Shown piece by piece: positions 12,394 to 48,146 of a stretch of 64,000 nucleotides of DNA. Position numbers and translations under genes: made by a program. The stretch spans positions 21,918,960 through 21,982,959 of the forward strand of contig NC_092563.1 in the NCBI RefSeq assembly GCF_037975245.1, read 5' to 3'. Position 1 is the first letter of the stretch, and each line of letters starts with the position of its first letter. The stretch comes from Apostichopus japonicus. Taxonomy: Eukaryota; Echinodermata; Holothuroidea; Aspidochirotida; Stichopodidae. The notes under the pieces were generated by a model. The model was not told the DNA's origin, did no database searches, and saw only the letters and a program-made list of their open reading frames with translations.

Positions 12394-13085
12394 ATGGAGA
12401 GGACCGCCCGGAAGAAGTTTCTAACTGTATCTGAAAGTGAATTATTCAAATCCCTCAGTGAAAGTGACTTACAAAGGCTCCAATCATACAAACAGCTAAT
12501 GAAAATAATTCCCCCCCAAAAATCTTCAAATTGGCCAAGATATCTCTGTTATTCAGCGATCATTTTCATCCTGTTTCTGCTAACACCAGTGTTTGTGCTA
12601 TGTCTTGTACACAATGGTATCTTCAAGGAGGTAGAATTTCTTCAAGATGCTCACCTGGCTTTGTGTAGGATGTTTATGGAGGACTATATGGAATTTGATT
12701 TACACAGAGAGGCCTGCATACTAGAGACCATTGAAGGGATTGAGGATGTTTTTCGGCCCCCAGTTGACTGCTCAATCTGCTACAATGTCACCAAAGTCGA
12801 GAGGGTGTCAGGAATTACTGTTGCTGATTTTGAGGAAAAGTTTGCATATTCATCTAGACCTGTGGTGATTACAGATGCCATGAACGATTGGACTGCCGTG
12901 GAGAAATTTAGCTTTGAGTATTTGCGATCAGTGTATCGTAACGATAGCCCGGCATTGAACAGAGCGTCCAGCGAATGTCAGTTTTTCCCGTATAAGACAA
13001 AGTTTGGATCTCTGAGAGATGTTTTCGCGATGAGTTCAGAAAGAGCTAGACTACAAGATGGCTCAAAGCCATGGTATATTGGATG
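12394..13085 (+). CDS. Oxygenase exon 1 (N-terminus, transmembrane helix)
   Basis: It encodes residues 1-230 and two bases of W231. It ends at a GTTAGT donor in phase 2, leading to …KPWYIGW-SNCDS. It includes the transmembrane helix and the start of the cupin fold (RPVVITDAMNDW). Confidence 0.85.
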
Positions 13086-15753
13086 GTTAGTATGAATTTG
13101 AATATTGGCAACTTAGAATGAAAAAAATGAATTGGGAAAATTTTAGAGACAAATCACATATTTCCCTTCAAAAGACTGAATAGAAATCAAAGGAACTTTA
13201 TATAAAGAAATTTAAATAATTTATTCACAAGAATAACATTGTGGTACTACAGTAGTAGCCTATTAAAATCACTTTATAGATCAGTGCAGTCAATGCACTG
13301 AAGTATGGAGTGAATGCAATGAGGTATTTGCTGGTCCTAACAGAGAATTGTTGGTATGCTACCATACTCCAAACAATAACCCAAGATTTTCCCATGACCC
13401 TAAATTTTGAATGAACTCCATATTGATGAAGCCCATACTGTATAGAGTGATTCAATATTGGTTTTACGGTAAATTCTGTCGGTCGGAAATTATATTCATG
13501 TGGTACTATGTTCATTAATACAAAAGTTAAGTCTTGCCACTTGTATCAAATAGATCTAGCTCAAAATTTACCCAAAAAAACTTTTTACACAAGAATTGCC
13601 TATCATAGGTGTCATTCTGGAAATATTCTTTATCCTCCACAATTCCTCTCTAGAATATTTTTATGATACATATTTTTCTAATAAACATTGTCATTCCCAC
13701 TGGTAGAGTAGCTCAATGCCAGTTCAGTCTTGCCAGCATTCTGTCATTTTGTTCCATTTTGTTTCCATATTTCAATTTTAGGAGCAACTGTGACTCTCTT
13801 GCAGCTAACACCTTACGACATCATTACAGTAGGCCATACTTCCTACCCTCTGATTCAGAGTCTAGCCGAACTGACTGGATTTTCATGGGAACACCTGGCT
13901 ATGGTGCACCAATGCATGTAGGTTATTTCAGAAGTTAAGGCCTCCCACTACAATAGCACAAAATTAGCACTATCTTCATAATGAATCTCATTTGCAACTA
14001 AGCAAGAAATGTCTTGTTTGTCATTTGTATTAGCCTTGCCTAACTTAGGTAGAAGAGTCTATAAATGATTGCTAAATATTGTGACTGAGCTGTTGAATAG
14101 GCTAACTGCCAACAAACGATTTCATTGCATTTGTGTGTGGTGCAATGAACTACAGTAGGCTTCTGAATAGTACTCTAGTCAATGGTTGGGAACTGTTTTA
14201 GGGTGATTTAATAAGTGTCAAGAAACCAAACTTTTCAATTAGCATCTGTCATGCCTTTGTCTACACTAATTTAACCATCAGTTTGTATAGATGAGGTCCT
14301 CTTAGTGTGATGGGACAACTGAAGAGGCCAATGAGATATCCATTTCAAGTGCTAAGAATTCAATTCCTAGCATTTTATATGAGTTGCAAGGCACTACTGT
14401 AGTTACTAATTGGGCTTTGGGGTTGAAGTAGTGTTGAAAAAAAAATGGCAACCAGTTTACAACAAGTGAACATGATTACTAATCTTTTTAGCAAGTAAGT
14501 AAAAGTGTTTTTTCAATAGATACATTGGTTCAAATCAATTGACAACTACAAAACTGAACTCTGCAGTGATATCATGTTCAGGGTGTACTGTCGTTTACAT
14601 AATTAACAATACCACTGATACGGTTACCCTAAAATGTTTTTTCCCTCGTTCTCGATCAGATCGACAATGTTGGCCTCCCATCATGGCAGGCGCAAGTAAA
14701 GGGTACTAAACAGTGGATTCTAGAACCCCCTCCAGAGTGTTACTTGGACTGTAGCCAACTTGAGGTAGTGGTCCATCCAGGAGAGATCAGTGAGTATCAT
14801 GTTCATCCTTTTCTCTTTTTTTTCTTGTCAGATTTCAGTCTCACTGTCTAGATCAATAAACCGTCCCTTGACCTCAAATGTTCATTTTTGTTATCGAATT
14901 AGTTTTAGGTAGCTCTCCTTTAGGAGTTTGAATCACAGTTTATGTGACCATTGCTGTCCCATCTCCCCCCCCCCCCTGCCCCCCACGAATATAAATTGAT
15001 TTAGTCTTTGTTTAATCTCATTTCCCACCTTGGCTAGGATATTTTACAACTCAGTTTGAAATGTGGGAACTTTACTACACAACACACCACTTCAGCAACC
15101 AACCACTTCAGCAACCAACCAACAGCTCCTAGGATATAAACACTACAAAATTATGAATGACAATGACCACCCACTATGTGTGTGTCTGGACAAAGCAGTT
15201 TTCTCTCGGAGTGTTAGGATGAGGCTGCTGTTGGCCAGTACAAATAGGCACCATCTTCTTTTATTCTACAATGTATAAAACTTCATAATTCAAATTTCAA
15301 ACGCTAAATTTGTCACTGTGCACTGTTTTTATATGTCCTGCTTTGTTTATTCATTCTTGCCCCTTTGTAACTTTTTAGTATACTTGTATAATACTGTTTT
15401 TATGCAAGCATTTAGTTACCCTTTGTGGGGGTTTAATAAAGGTCATCTTATCAAATCTTAACCTTTATAAAGTGTTTAAAAGGTTTGAATGAGGATCAAA
15501 GGAAACCAGTATGTTGTTTTGCTTTAAAATTGTTTAACAATTCATGACTAAAGATTATGAGTAAGTAATGAACCAATCAAAATCTACATTACATATTTTA
15601 ATATTCATGTAAACAAATCACCTGACTACACTTCCATTTGAGGTGATCTGAAAATTTCTTGTTGCAGTTGTTCTGGATACAAACCGATGGTTCCACCAGA
15701 CTTACATCGAAGGCGATGACCTGAGCATCACCATTGGATCTGAATATGACTAG
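12394..15753 (+). CDS. Membrane-anchored JmjC/cupin-like Fe(II)/2-oxoglutarate oxygenase
   Basis: Four exons (12394-13085, 13782-13917, 14660-14789, 15668-15753) total 1,044 bp and encode 347 residues with consistent phases. Residues ~51-72 form one hydrophobic helix after a charged N-terminus, suggesting a type II membrane protein. The C-terminal half is a cupin_8/JmjC fold: iron ligands H276-x-D278 (APMHIDNV) and H329 (RWFHQT). AQVKGTK at 287-293 aligns with the FIH segment that holds its 2-oxoglutarate-binding lysine. Family members hydroxylate or demethylate proteins; this substrate is unknown. An in-frame TAG 18 bp upstream fixes the start. A pyrimidine-rich acceptor at 12315 suggests a 5' untranslated exon. 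It is complete and appears functional. Confidence 0.85.
13782..13917 (+). CDS. Oxygenase exon 2 (first iron ligand)
   Basis: It is entered after TTCAATTTTAG and left through GTAGGT in phase 0. It encodes SNCDSLAANTLRHHYSRPYF and ends exactly at His276, the first metal ligand. Confidence 0.85.
14660..14789 (+). CDS. Oxygenase exon 3 (second iron ligand, 2OG lysine)
   Basis: It starts with Ile-Asp, so the H-x-D motif is split by the intron. It encodes WQAQVKGTKQWILEPPPECY and ends in phase 1 at a perfect GTGAGT donor. Confidence 0.85.
15668..15753 (+). CDS. Oxygenase exon 4 (distal histidine, stop)
   Basis: It is entered after CTTGTTGCAG. It encodes VLDTNRWFHQTYIEGDDLSI, with the third iron ligand His329, and ends GSEYD-TAG. 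Confidence 0.85.
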
Positions 15754-16989
15754 TAGTCTATGGCCTCTCAGAGTGACATCGCATGTGATGACCGTAGCAT
15801 CACCAACAGATCCTGAAATGTGATTTATAGTCTATGGACAGGTGGAGTTATTTAAGAACTTAAAAATAAGTATCATCTTACAAGTTTTATATAAGCAATA
15901 TTTTGTAACCCCTTTGCTGGCCCCCAGGCAAGTGACTCTTGTAGAGTTATACAGTCTTAGCCTGAAAAGTGAACCAGTTTTGTGTGTAGGAATTGGTGTA
16001 TGGACATATTCCGCTTGAGGGTCTAGATGAATTAGTGCTATAGGCGTGTACTGAGGCCTGGCAGGTGGGCTTGTGGGGGTCACATGAGGTGAGGGTTTTG
16101 TCCAGCCATGGGTTGCAATTTTAATGAGTTTTACTGGGGAATTAAAGTACAATAGAAATAGACAATCTTTTTTTTTTTGGATTTAGGGTGTGACAAGTAG
16201 TTGTAGACAGATCTTCAGAGAGGAAGGAGTTAACAAATTAAAGCAAATACAGAGAGCAAGAGAAAACTCTTCCTGTCATTTTTTGGCCTGGAGATCAGTC
16301 TATAGCCTTTCAGAATCACATGTTTTATTCCTGTCACACATAAAATAGTGGTTTGATGTTCATAAAAAAAAATTAAAATTTAGAAACATCAAATCAGTCC
16401 TAAATTTTATATTGAATATTCTAGGTGTGAAAAAGTAACAGAATCATGTCGCAACGGTAGCCAATATCGAGATGGAACAGTTCTGTTTTACTATGTAAAC
16501 GTACAGGCTTATCAAGCTACATTTCATTATGTTAATTTTGGTAATGGAAAGCAATTCGGGCTGCTTTAATAGTAACGCCTGGAATTTGGCAAAGTTTTCT
16601 TACTTTAGGTTCATGTAATTATAACAGCTGCAATTCTGTGCTGAGTTTGGCACAATTTTGTGGAACAATAATATTATGACCCCCCCAAAAAAAAGCCTTT
16701 GTCTATGAAACGATGAAACATAATTTTAAGATATGTACATCACACAATGAACAGATTATTTTGTTGTAGGTTTACAAACGTAAACTAAGTTTGGGTACTA
16801 GTGGTAATTTCTAACTGACCATTTCAAATATTTTATCTTTGGTATTTTATTTTTATATCAGGCTTCCAAATGCATAAACTTCCAGATTTTATTTTTAACA
16901 TTCCTGCCAACATTTATCATGACAAGCTTAATAGTTTTTACCAATGCATTTTGTTGTGATAAGATTATATGTTGTGTAAAAGTAAGTGG

Positions 16990-17028
16990 GCCTGACATTT
17001 CGATCCTAGCAGGATCTTCTTCAGAGGC
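16990..17028 (-). ncRNA. Minimal hammerhead ribozyme motif (Penelope-type)
   Basis: On the minus strand: GCCT (helix I), the core CTGAAGA (fits CUGANGA), helix II GATCC-TGCTA-GGATC, then GAAA, a two-pair helix III (AU/GU), the GUC cleavage triplet and AGGC closing helix I. Every conserved hammerhead position is present. Very short helix III is typical of hammerheads in Penelope-like retroelement terminal repeats, which usually work as dimers. A diverged copy lies at 35127-35165 and shares flanks (TGTGTAAAAGTAAGT). This is probably a relic of such an element. Confidence 0.65.
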
Positions 17029-18631
17029 TGAATGAGAAGCAACATTGACAGAATTGAAATCATGCTTTCTTGCCTATTTGATAAATACACATTTCTAAAA
17101 TAAAGTGCATTATTCCTTTTGTCATATATTCTTTATTCGATTTCCCTGTGCATGTAATTTTAATGCTAAAAGTAATCAAAATGCCTCTATTAAGGCACGA
17201 TAAGCTGTGTATAAAAATTATATTACAGCCAAGAATATGCTGCAGTGAGTTGTAAATGCAAGATGTTGCATTGAAGTATGTCACATTGCCATTGTATCTA
17301 TCCACCAACTAGTTGAAGAAAACGTCCACAACTGCAGAAAAGGGGAGAGGGTGGGGGGGGGGGGCTTGTTCTGTCTAAAGTGGTTAACTATGGTTGCACC
17401 TCACTGCACTTCAGTGGACCAGCATGAGTTTGAAATTTAACATTTTTATTAACAGAAAAGTGTACTGAAATGTTTTCTAAAGTTGGCATATGTGAGAAAG
17501 TTGAACATATGAGCAAATAATCTAGAAACAAATTAAGATTTGACTATTTGGGCAATGGGAATATTTTGTTATTTCCTCCCTCTTTTATCCTGCTGTCGAA
17601 AGGCTGTATAGATTTGAAGATCTATCAATCCCTGGAATGGGGGACTTCATGGTGAGCACTTGTACTAGGGTGACCAGATGTCCCTGATTTCAGGAGACAG
17701 TCAAGGGTAATTTGCCCAGATTTGAATACTCCTGAGGGAATATTCCCAAATTTGTAGAAGGCCCTAATTTAATTCCAATCTGACCTTCAATTTGACCTTG
17801 CGGCTTAACTATAAGCTTTGATTGTTTACAATCACAAACCTAAGGCTTGTTCATGATTCACAGATGAATGCAACCAAATACTTTCATAGCCTATAATCCA
17901 CTTGGACTTTTTATTTTTGAATTGGACTTTTATATTGGACGAGGTACTTTTAGGGCCCTTATAGACATACAGAGTAGGCAACATTCCCTTGATGTCAATA
18001 TGTGGGGGTCAATATCATGTCCCCGGATTTTGTGAAAACTATGCGGCCACCTTTTAAGTTATACCAGTGACAAGGAGGGTTGAGATCCATCATAAATGCA
18101 TGTGTGCGGCAAAAGCATTCCAAGATATCAATTCTCTTCGCATCTCCATGTCCTGCCATAAAGGTCACTGTCAGTTACGATTTCAAGTGGAAACACACAT
18201 ACTCAAATCATTACATGGCTTTACATGAAGTTATGGCAGAGTACAACAGAATTTCTTTACATACTTCTGTATTCCAACATACTTTAAGTGCCATTCACAA
18301 CATTTAAACTGCTACTACAGTATTCAGAACCAGAGGCATATTTGCCAACAAATTTTGGCTTAATATTGTTTGTCTAAATGCTCCATGTAAGAAAATAAGC
18401 TAGAATACTAGCAAACAAACTAATATCATCATTGCAACAGATACAAAGAAGCAAACTTTAATATTAACTGAAATACTTGTCCATGGGTAACTTAAATAAT
18501 GCTCTTGAATTAAAACAATTCTTACATCATGAAATACGAGACCAAAAATTCCTGGTTGGCCATGTAATCGCCTGAGATTTCATTTTTGAAATGAAAAAAA
18601 TTGTACTTTTCATGTATTTTAAAACTTTGCA

Positions 18632-18637
18632 TTTTAT
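18632..18637 (-). terminator. Candidate SPG7 polyadenylation signal
   Basis: AATAAA on the minus strand lies about 220 bases after the SPG7 stop codon. It is the nearest canonical hexamer, so the call rests on position only. Confidence 0.35.
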
Positions 18638-18854
18638 TCCATACACTATCCTTGAGGCAAAACACAAGATAGTTCCAAATCTTTTCTTCAAGTTCTTGCC
18701 ACCCCCCCCCCCCCCCTCATATCTGGTTCACAAGTTTAAACAGATTATTCTGTATGTTATTCTGTATGTATTCAACTTTGTGTTTTGGAATTACTGAAGA
18801 GGTCAGTTACTTCCTTGCACAAACACGTCATTTCACGATATTCTCGGATGAGAT

Positions 18855-42792
<23,938 letters not shown>

Positions 42793-43069
42793 GATTTAAA
42801 AGGTTCACTCTAGCGATGGAAGAAACGGTATGTATGTAGTTTGTTGACGATTTCTTTTTTAGATTGGAAGGGCTACAACAAGGTTACATGTCAGTTCTCC
42901 GCCTGTTTGGAAATTGTTACCATTACATCATAATAAACTGCATAATGCTTATTAGGAACTCCCCAAATTGGTCACTTCAAATATGCCAGACACACTGACA
43001 CATTTCTGCAGATTTTGTAACTTCACGAACATGACTTAGGTTCAATTCGGGGCTATACTGGTGAATACT

Positions 43070-43360
43070 CAGGCGCGTAGCCAAGGGGGGGGGGCGAAGG
43101 GGGAAGCCGCCCCCCCATTGGGCATATTTAAAAAAAACAATTAATGTTTTTATGATATCGCTAGTATTTTCAAAAGAGAAAATGCTAAGATGCAACTTAC
43201 AAGGCCTGGGAAGTGCCATTTCCAGCGATTTGGGAGGCATTTTCAGCCAAAATTTTCTTGTACGCTTCGCGCCCATCATGGTGGCGCTACGCTTAGATAG
43301 TTTGCAATGCTGAATCTACAGTTTCGCCCCTCCTTTGGCAAATTCCTGGCTAGGCGCCTG
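43070..43360. mobile_element. hAT MITE, family E
   Basis: Perfect 8-bp duplication TGAATACT (43062-43069, 43361-43368). Ends CAGGCGCGTAGCCAAGG and the complement of CCTGGCTAGGCGCCTG. The 291-bp copy contains the shared core motif near its right end. Confidence 0.92.
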
Positions 43361-43548
43361 TGAATACTCCATTAGAGGGATAACCGAATGAGATGGGATG
43401 GAGAGCGAAGGGAGTGGGAGAATGGGGAGACCGTAGTAACTGAATGGTGTCCCCCCCCCCTTGTCTGTATTTCCAAAGACGAAAGTAGTCCCAACTTATT
43501 CGGTTACAAATAGCAGCCAATACTTCGACACGTCAAGGCCATATACAT

Positions 43549-44690
43549 AGGCGTACGGGACCATTTCAGTTTGGGGGGGCAGAACTTTTTGTGCCCGAAA
43601 GTTCCCGTGACACTATCTAAGCGGAGCGCCACCATCGGTTGGCGCGTAGCGTACAAGAAAATTTTTGGCACACAATGCCTCTCAGATTGCCGGAAACGGC
43701 ACTTCTGAGGCCTTGCAAGTTGCATCTAAACATTCTTTATTTTATAATCTCACGTTTTAGAAATTTACACTTCCCCAAAAATTTGGTAAATTAGAAGAAG
43801 AAAAAATTGTAACATCACTTTGAAGGGGAAAAATGGGACAGTATATTTTTTAAGCTTCTGTTTAGTTATCTTATTTATTATTTTAACACAGTACTCAGTT
43901 ACCTCCAGAAAAACATACATTGTTCAACGACACGTAGGCGGAATTATATCGCTGTGTCGGGTGAGACTGCAATTTGTCTCACAAAAAAGTATAAAATATA
44001 ACAAAGAATATGATAAACGTGTACTTCTAGGCTTGTAGGCACCCCCCCCCCCATCATCCATGAAAAAGAAAATGTTTCTTGTATACACTCATGTTGGGGA
44101 TCTCTAGGTCAAGTGCTACGTAGCACTTTTAATCTGGGGGGGGGGCACCGACATCAAAGGGCACTTTGCAGAAATTCGATTGGACTGATGTAGCCTGATA
44201 TTTAGTACCCTTTATAACTCTTGTTATTTTATCTTATATGTGTATACACATCACTCCATCAACGCCCCCCCCCCCCTAAAGGAAAATATGCATACTAACA
44301 CTGCAATATCCAATGCGCAAATTGGGAAACAAGGAACAAGTTTTCTTTTGAGACAAAATGAGGTGAAATCATGCTAGTTGCTAATGTAGGAATCTTCCGA
44401 ATTAGAGTTTTCTTCTTGCTAACATCTTAACAAATTTTTCCCATTCGAAATAGCTTTGAGTTTGACCCACAGAAATTCATTAACAGTCACGGGCTTAGCC
44501 AGGATTTGCAAAGTTGTATGCACGACTATCTGAGCGGAGCGCCACCATCGGTTGGCGCGGAGCGTACTAGAAAATTTTTGGTTTTACAAACCTCTCAGAT
44601 GGCCGGAAACGGCCCTTCCCGAGTGTTCATTCTGGTTCCCTGGCCTCTTGCTAACTTGAGGCACCTTAATTTTTATGTAGCCAACTGAGT
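43549..44690 (+). mobile_element. Compound hAT fragments (family A and relatives)
   Basis: The first part starts AGGCGTACGGGACC and carries the shared core near 43619. The second (about 44100-44690) is the reverse complement of element A's inner region at 40640-41209. Ends are incomplete, so the copies are truncated or interrupted and no target duplication was found. Confidence 0.6.
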
Positions 44691-46688
44691 TCTGACCATG
44701 GGAAGTTCTGAATATCATCCTTAGACCAAATCTTTACGACCTGAACTTCGAACCAGATATGGATTTAAAACAGAAATTATCACAAAGAGACCAAATATGC
44801 CTGGTGACCTTCCATTCTTTTTTTAGTAAAATACCTATCTACCTCTTAAATGTATCAAATAGAGAAGGATGTGCGACCAGTTTTCTGTTTACAGATAACT
44901 TCTCTACAGATATGAGAGAAGTGATGTATTAATTAAGACTGCATCAGCATTCAATATCACTCAGCTGGGACAATATTTGGTGTTGATGTACTTTCATATC
45001 CCGCTTCAAAGCAATCGCATGGACGGTGTGAGCACTATACTACCTCGCTTGTATTTCATAAGTTCAAATACTGTCCAATATATAGGACAATAGAGTGGTC
45101 AAGCATTGGAAACCTATACCAACTGGCTGTTCAGTATGAATGTGCATGATACTAGCGACGGTTCCTGGTACTTTCTCGTGCAGTACGTGAGATATGTCAT
45201 GGTTCTTCATCCTTACGCGATTCTAATAAGTAAGTTTGCTTTAACAGCTTTATATTTCTTGTAATCTTACTTTATTGAAGCCAATATCTTGGCAAAGAAA
45301 GGAGGAATTGTAGCACTATACCTGTAGTGAAGTTTCTAATTTTTTGGATTATGATATACCAATGTACTACAATTCTGGTAAGAATAAACTTTTAATGATT
45401 TAGATATCCTCCCAAAAGATGAACATTTAACAAACATGACATCATACCAAACTCTGTAGGAACTGATTGAGCCCTGGGAGGATGGATCTGAAGACCAAGT
45501 AGACTAATGTTATGACGGACATCCTGCATATCATTATCCTCAGTACACTGGACTGGAAAAGTATCTGAAAAACAGAGAATGTAAAGACCAGATCTGAAAT
45601 ATCAATGATGTGACACAAAGATAAAGGGCGTTATAGCAAACACGTCTAATCTCACGAGTGTAATTGAGATGTCATTTTTAAAAAACCAAAGTCTATGCCA
45701 ACCTACAATGACATGGAATGTTTGGGTCCTCTTCCCCATATAATGCCATGTTCCCTTTATAGAGCGGGAGCCAAGAGGGTTTGGTTAGCTGGGAAGGTAA
45801 CTAATTGCCTTGTACATCGCAATGTTCACAGTGCATTCCTGTATATGAAAACAGACGACTGGCTAACCTGCTGTGGTGGGTGTGGCTGCAGGAGGGCAAT
45901 TTTAAATTCACCTAAAAGCTACCCTAGATCAGCTTTCATTGGTAACCCCATCAAAGTAACTACAATGTGTCAGGTGTGGCCCCAAGAGCAACAAGTGGCC
46001 ATCGACAGCCATGATAGATGACCCCTCATGGATGGCCTAGGTCAGCTCATGAGGTAACCACTTGAAACCTTCTGAAAAATGATGGTTAGGACTTCAGACA
46101 CAAGGGATGGGCATTTCCAGTAAGTTTTATTGGTGGGGTACCCCTGCCAGTGGACCCCCAAAATGCCCTCCCCTCTAGGTCAGCTCATGAGGTAACGGGT
46201 TGTTGTAGAATGTTATAAAATAATCTAATGTCTTGCTATATTTGAAGAACAGTTTTCAAAATTAGAAAAGTAGAGTAAACTATAAGTTATCAAAGTGTGG
46301 AAAAAGTGGGCAGAAACTGGCGCGGTTTTACGAGCTCCCACACGAATTTTATAGTGGCCTAGAAAGACCATTAGAAATTGTATTATTTTTTAAACTATTT
46401 TTTTTCCCCAATAAATTTCGAAACTTTGTATCGACAATTTAATTTTCTGTATGTCTCAAACGTTTTTCTAAAATCTTTACTACTTTACTCCAAATTTAGA
46501 ATTCTCTTTTAAAAATTCGACTATTTTGTTTCACAAAACCGTGTCCACAAAGCATTTAAACGTTTTCAATCACATAGTTTCCTACCGTAAACCATCGACT
46601 TTATTCATTCTCGTACCTCATGGCGTGAGGTAACCTTATCCTTCTTTTTCGGCTTTTGTCAGACCATGGTCTGACAAAGCGTTCTTTT

Positions 46689-47000
46689 AAGCGTTCTAAT
46701 TTGTTAAAAACTGGTGACATTATTAGGGTTAACCTTGCTACATTTGCTTATAAGGCATGGAATGGACTGTTACCAAATGCTTTTAATGACTACTTAATAT
46801 GAAACAGTGATATTTATCATTACAATACCAGATTTTCAGGCAATGCACATTATAACAGGTATAATTCTACAATGGGGATGTTATCACTAAGGGCACGTAC
46901 AATCAAAACATGGAATTCTCTATCAGACAATATAACAATTACACCTTCTGCAAAATCATTCAGAAGAAACTTTATTCAAAAAATTATTGCATCTTATTAA
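46689..47000 (+). pseudogene. Non-LTR retrotransposon reverse transcriptase C-terminal remnant
   Basis: The frame KTGDIIRVNLATFAYKAWNG…RARTIKTWNSLSDNITITPS…SFRRNFIQKIIASY matches the typical end of CR1/L2-like LINE polyproteins (YKALNGL…NTR…GPKLWNSLP…FK..L). An in-frame TGA interrupts it near 46798. An (ATCA)n-like tail at ~47138-47155 supports a LINE 3' end. It is a dead fragment. Confidence 0.65.
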
Positions 47001-47561
47001 TTGAACATGTTCATTTTTTTCTTATATATTTAGTTCACTTTTTCCTTTTTTTTACATGGAGTCCTCTACTTTGTTAAGCCATCTGAAGGTATTTTAGAGG
47101 ACTTCCTATGACATTGTATTTATTCACGTGATGAAACAAATCAATCAATCAATGGTCAGCCATACACCACTGAGTTAGATAGTGCGATCATTGCTGCTGG
47201 TGCATGTGTCACTTTTGGCGCTCCATGGGATTTGCGCAAGCGCAGAGGGTACACGGAACATTGACCAATCACCCAGTTCGCCTCTTTACGTAATTAGAAA
47301 AGGCGTTTCGCAACATAGCCGGCATGGATAATTCTTGTTTTAAAAGAGTTTTCGAGAAAACAATATCTATTTCTTTACCGAACTTTAACGTAACATGCAG
47401 TACAAAAAACTGTTTTGTAACCTTATGCGCCTTTCACCAAACTCTACAAAGTAGGGGATTTAAGCTATTATCGTGATCAGCACGATACTGAAGCTATTCA
47501 CAATTATTAATTGTTTTGAAGTAAACAATTGAAGTCGTTTGAAATGCCAAACGCTATAGCT

Positions 47562-47606
47562 ATTTGCTTCTCGGCCTTTTGGCTACGATCATGCGTAGTA
47601 TGTTTT
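47562..47606 (+). ncRNA. U2 snRNA-like 5' segment
   Basis: The stretch contains GCTTCTCGGCCTTTTGGCTA, identical to the U2 snRNA 5' region, then (C)GATCA and the branch-site recognition GTAGTA. About 40 nt match U2 with few changes. Stem IIa and all later U2 parts are absent; a TTCCC-TTTC-GAGGGGAA hairpin follows instead. It may be a U2 pseudogene, the head of a U2-derived SINE or a divergent small RNA. Confidence 0.6.
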
Positions 47607-47913
47607 CCCTTTCGAGGGGAATGGTGATGCACACTCGACGATGATCACACAGTCACAGTCCCGATGCAAGGGGACTGGGGTTGAGAGCGGATCAGTCGTT
47701 CGGTAGTTTGGTTTTCATGCTCAGGTTCTTTCATGGCCGACTCTTCCTCAAAAAAGTATCTGTTCCCTTTCGAGGGGAATAGTGATGCACACCGACGATG
47801 ATCACATAGTCATAGTCCCGATGCAAGGGGACTTGGGTTGAGAGCGGATCAGCCGTTCGGAAGTTTGGTTTTCGTGCCCATGTTCTTTCCTGGGCGACTT
47901 TTTCTTAAAAAGC
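47598..47913 (+). repeat. Tandem pair of 158-bp structured units after the U2-like head
   Basis: Two units start at 47598 and 47756 and align nearly end to end with about 10% change. Each has a CCCTTTCGAGGGG hairpin, a GTCCC-GATGCAAG-GGGAC hairpin and GAGCGGATCAG. The second unit begins AGTATCTGTTC, which is closer to U2 than the first, so the ancestor probably extended further into U2. Function is unknown. Confidence 0.7.
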
Positions 47914-48146
47914 AGAACCGTATATCGACTTGTTGAATGAGTTTGAAATATAGTCAGTAGTAACGTTTTTTGTGAGAGTTGTGGAATGTGAAGGGTAAAA
48001 ACGGGCAAATGGATCAGTGATTGGGGGCGAAAATCGGGATGGTTCTTTATTAAGAACAGATTTCAGTAACATCAAAAGTGAAGTTTTGGCAAAAAAATGT
48101 ATTCTCTGAGTAGGAATTGAGATTGGGAAAGGGGTACAGAATCAGT

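Larger units (their letters stand above)
15754..18854. other. Intergenic region between oxygenase and SPG7 3' ends
   Basis: The two genes converge here. The only structured feature found is the hammerhead-like motif near 17.0 kb. A sequence at about 17665-17770 (AGGGTGACCAGATGTCC…) resembles the ends of a widespread DNA element, but no second end was seen. Confidence 0.4.
42793..46688. other. SPG7 upstream region and element-rich intergenic DNA
   Basis: The SPG7 promoter should lie just above 42792, but no TATA box or clear motif was seen. The rest holds hAT elements (listed) and unassigned sequence. A short direct repeat containing CTAGGTCAGCTCATGAGGTA occurs near 46035 and 46175. No coding exon was recognised. 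Confidence 0.4.

Noticed and set aside
45695-46021. 108-codon plus-strand frame
   Set aside because: No family resemblance, and element-rich surroundings with short direct repeats.
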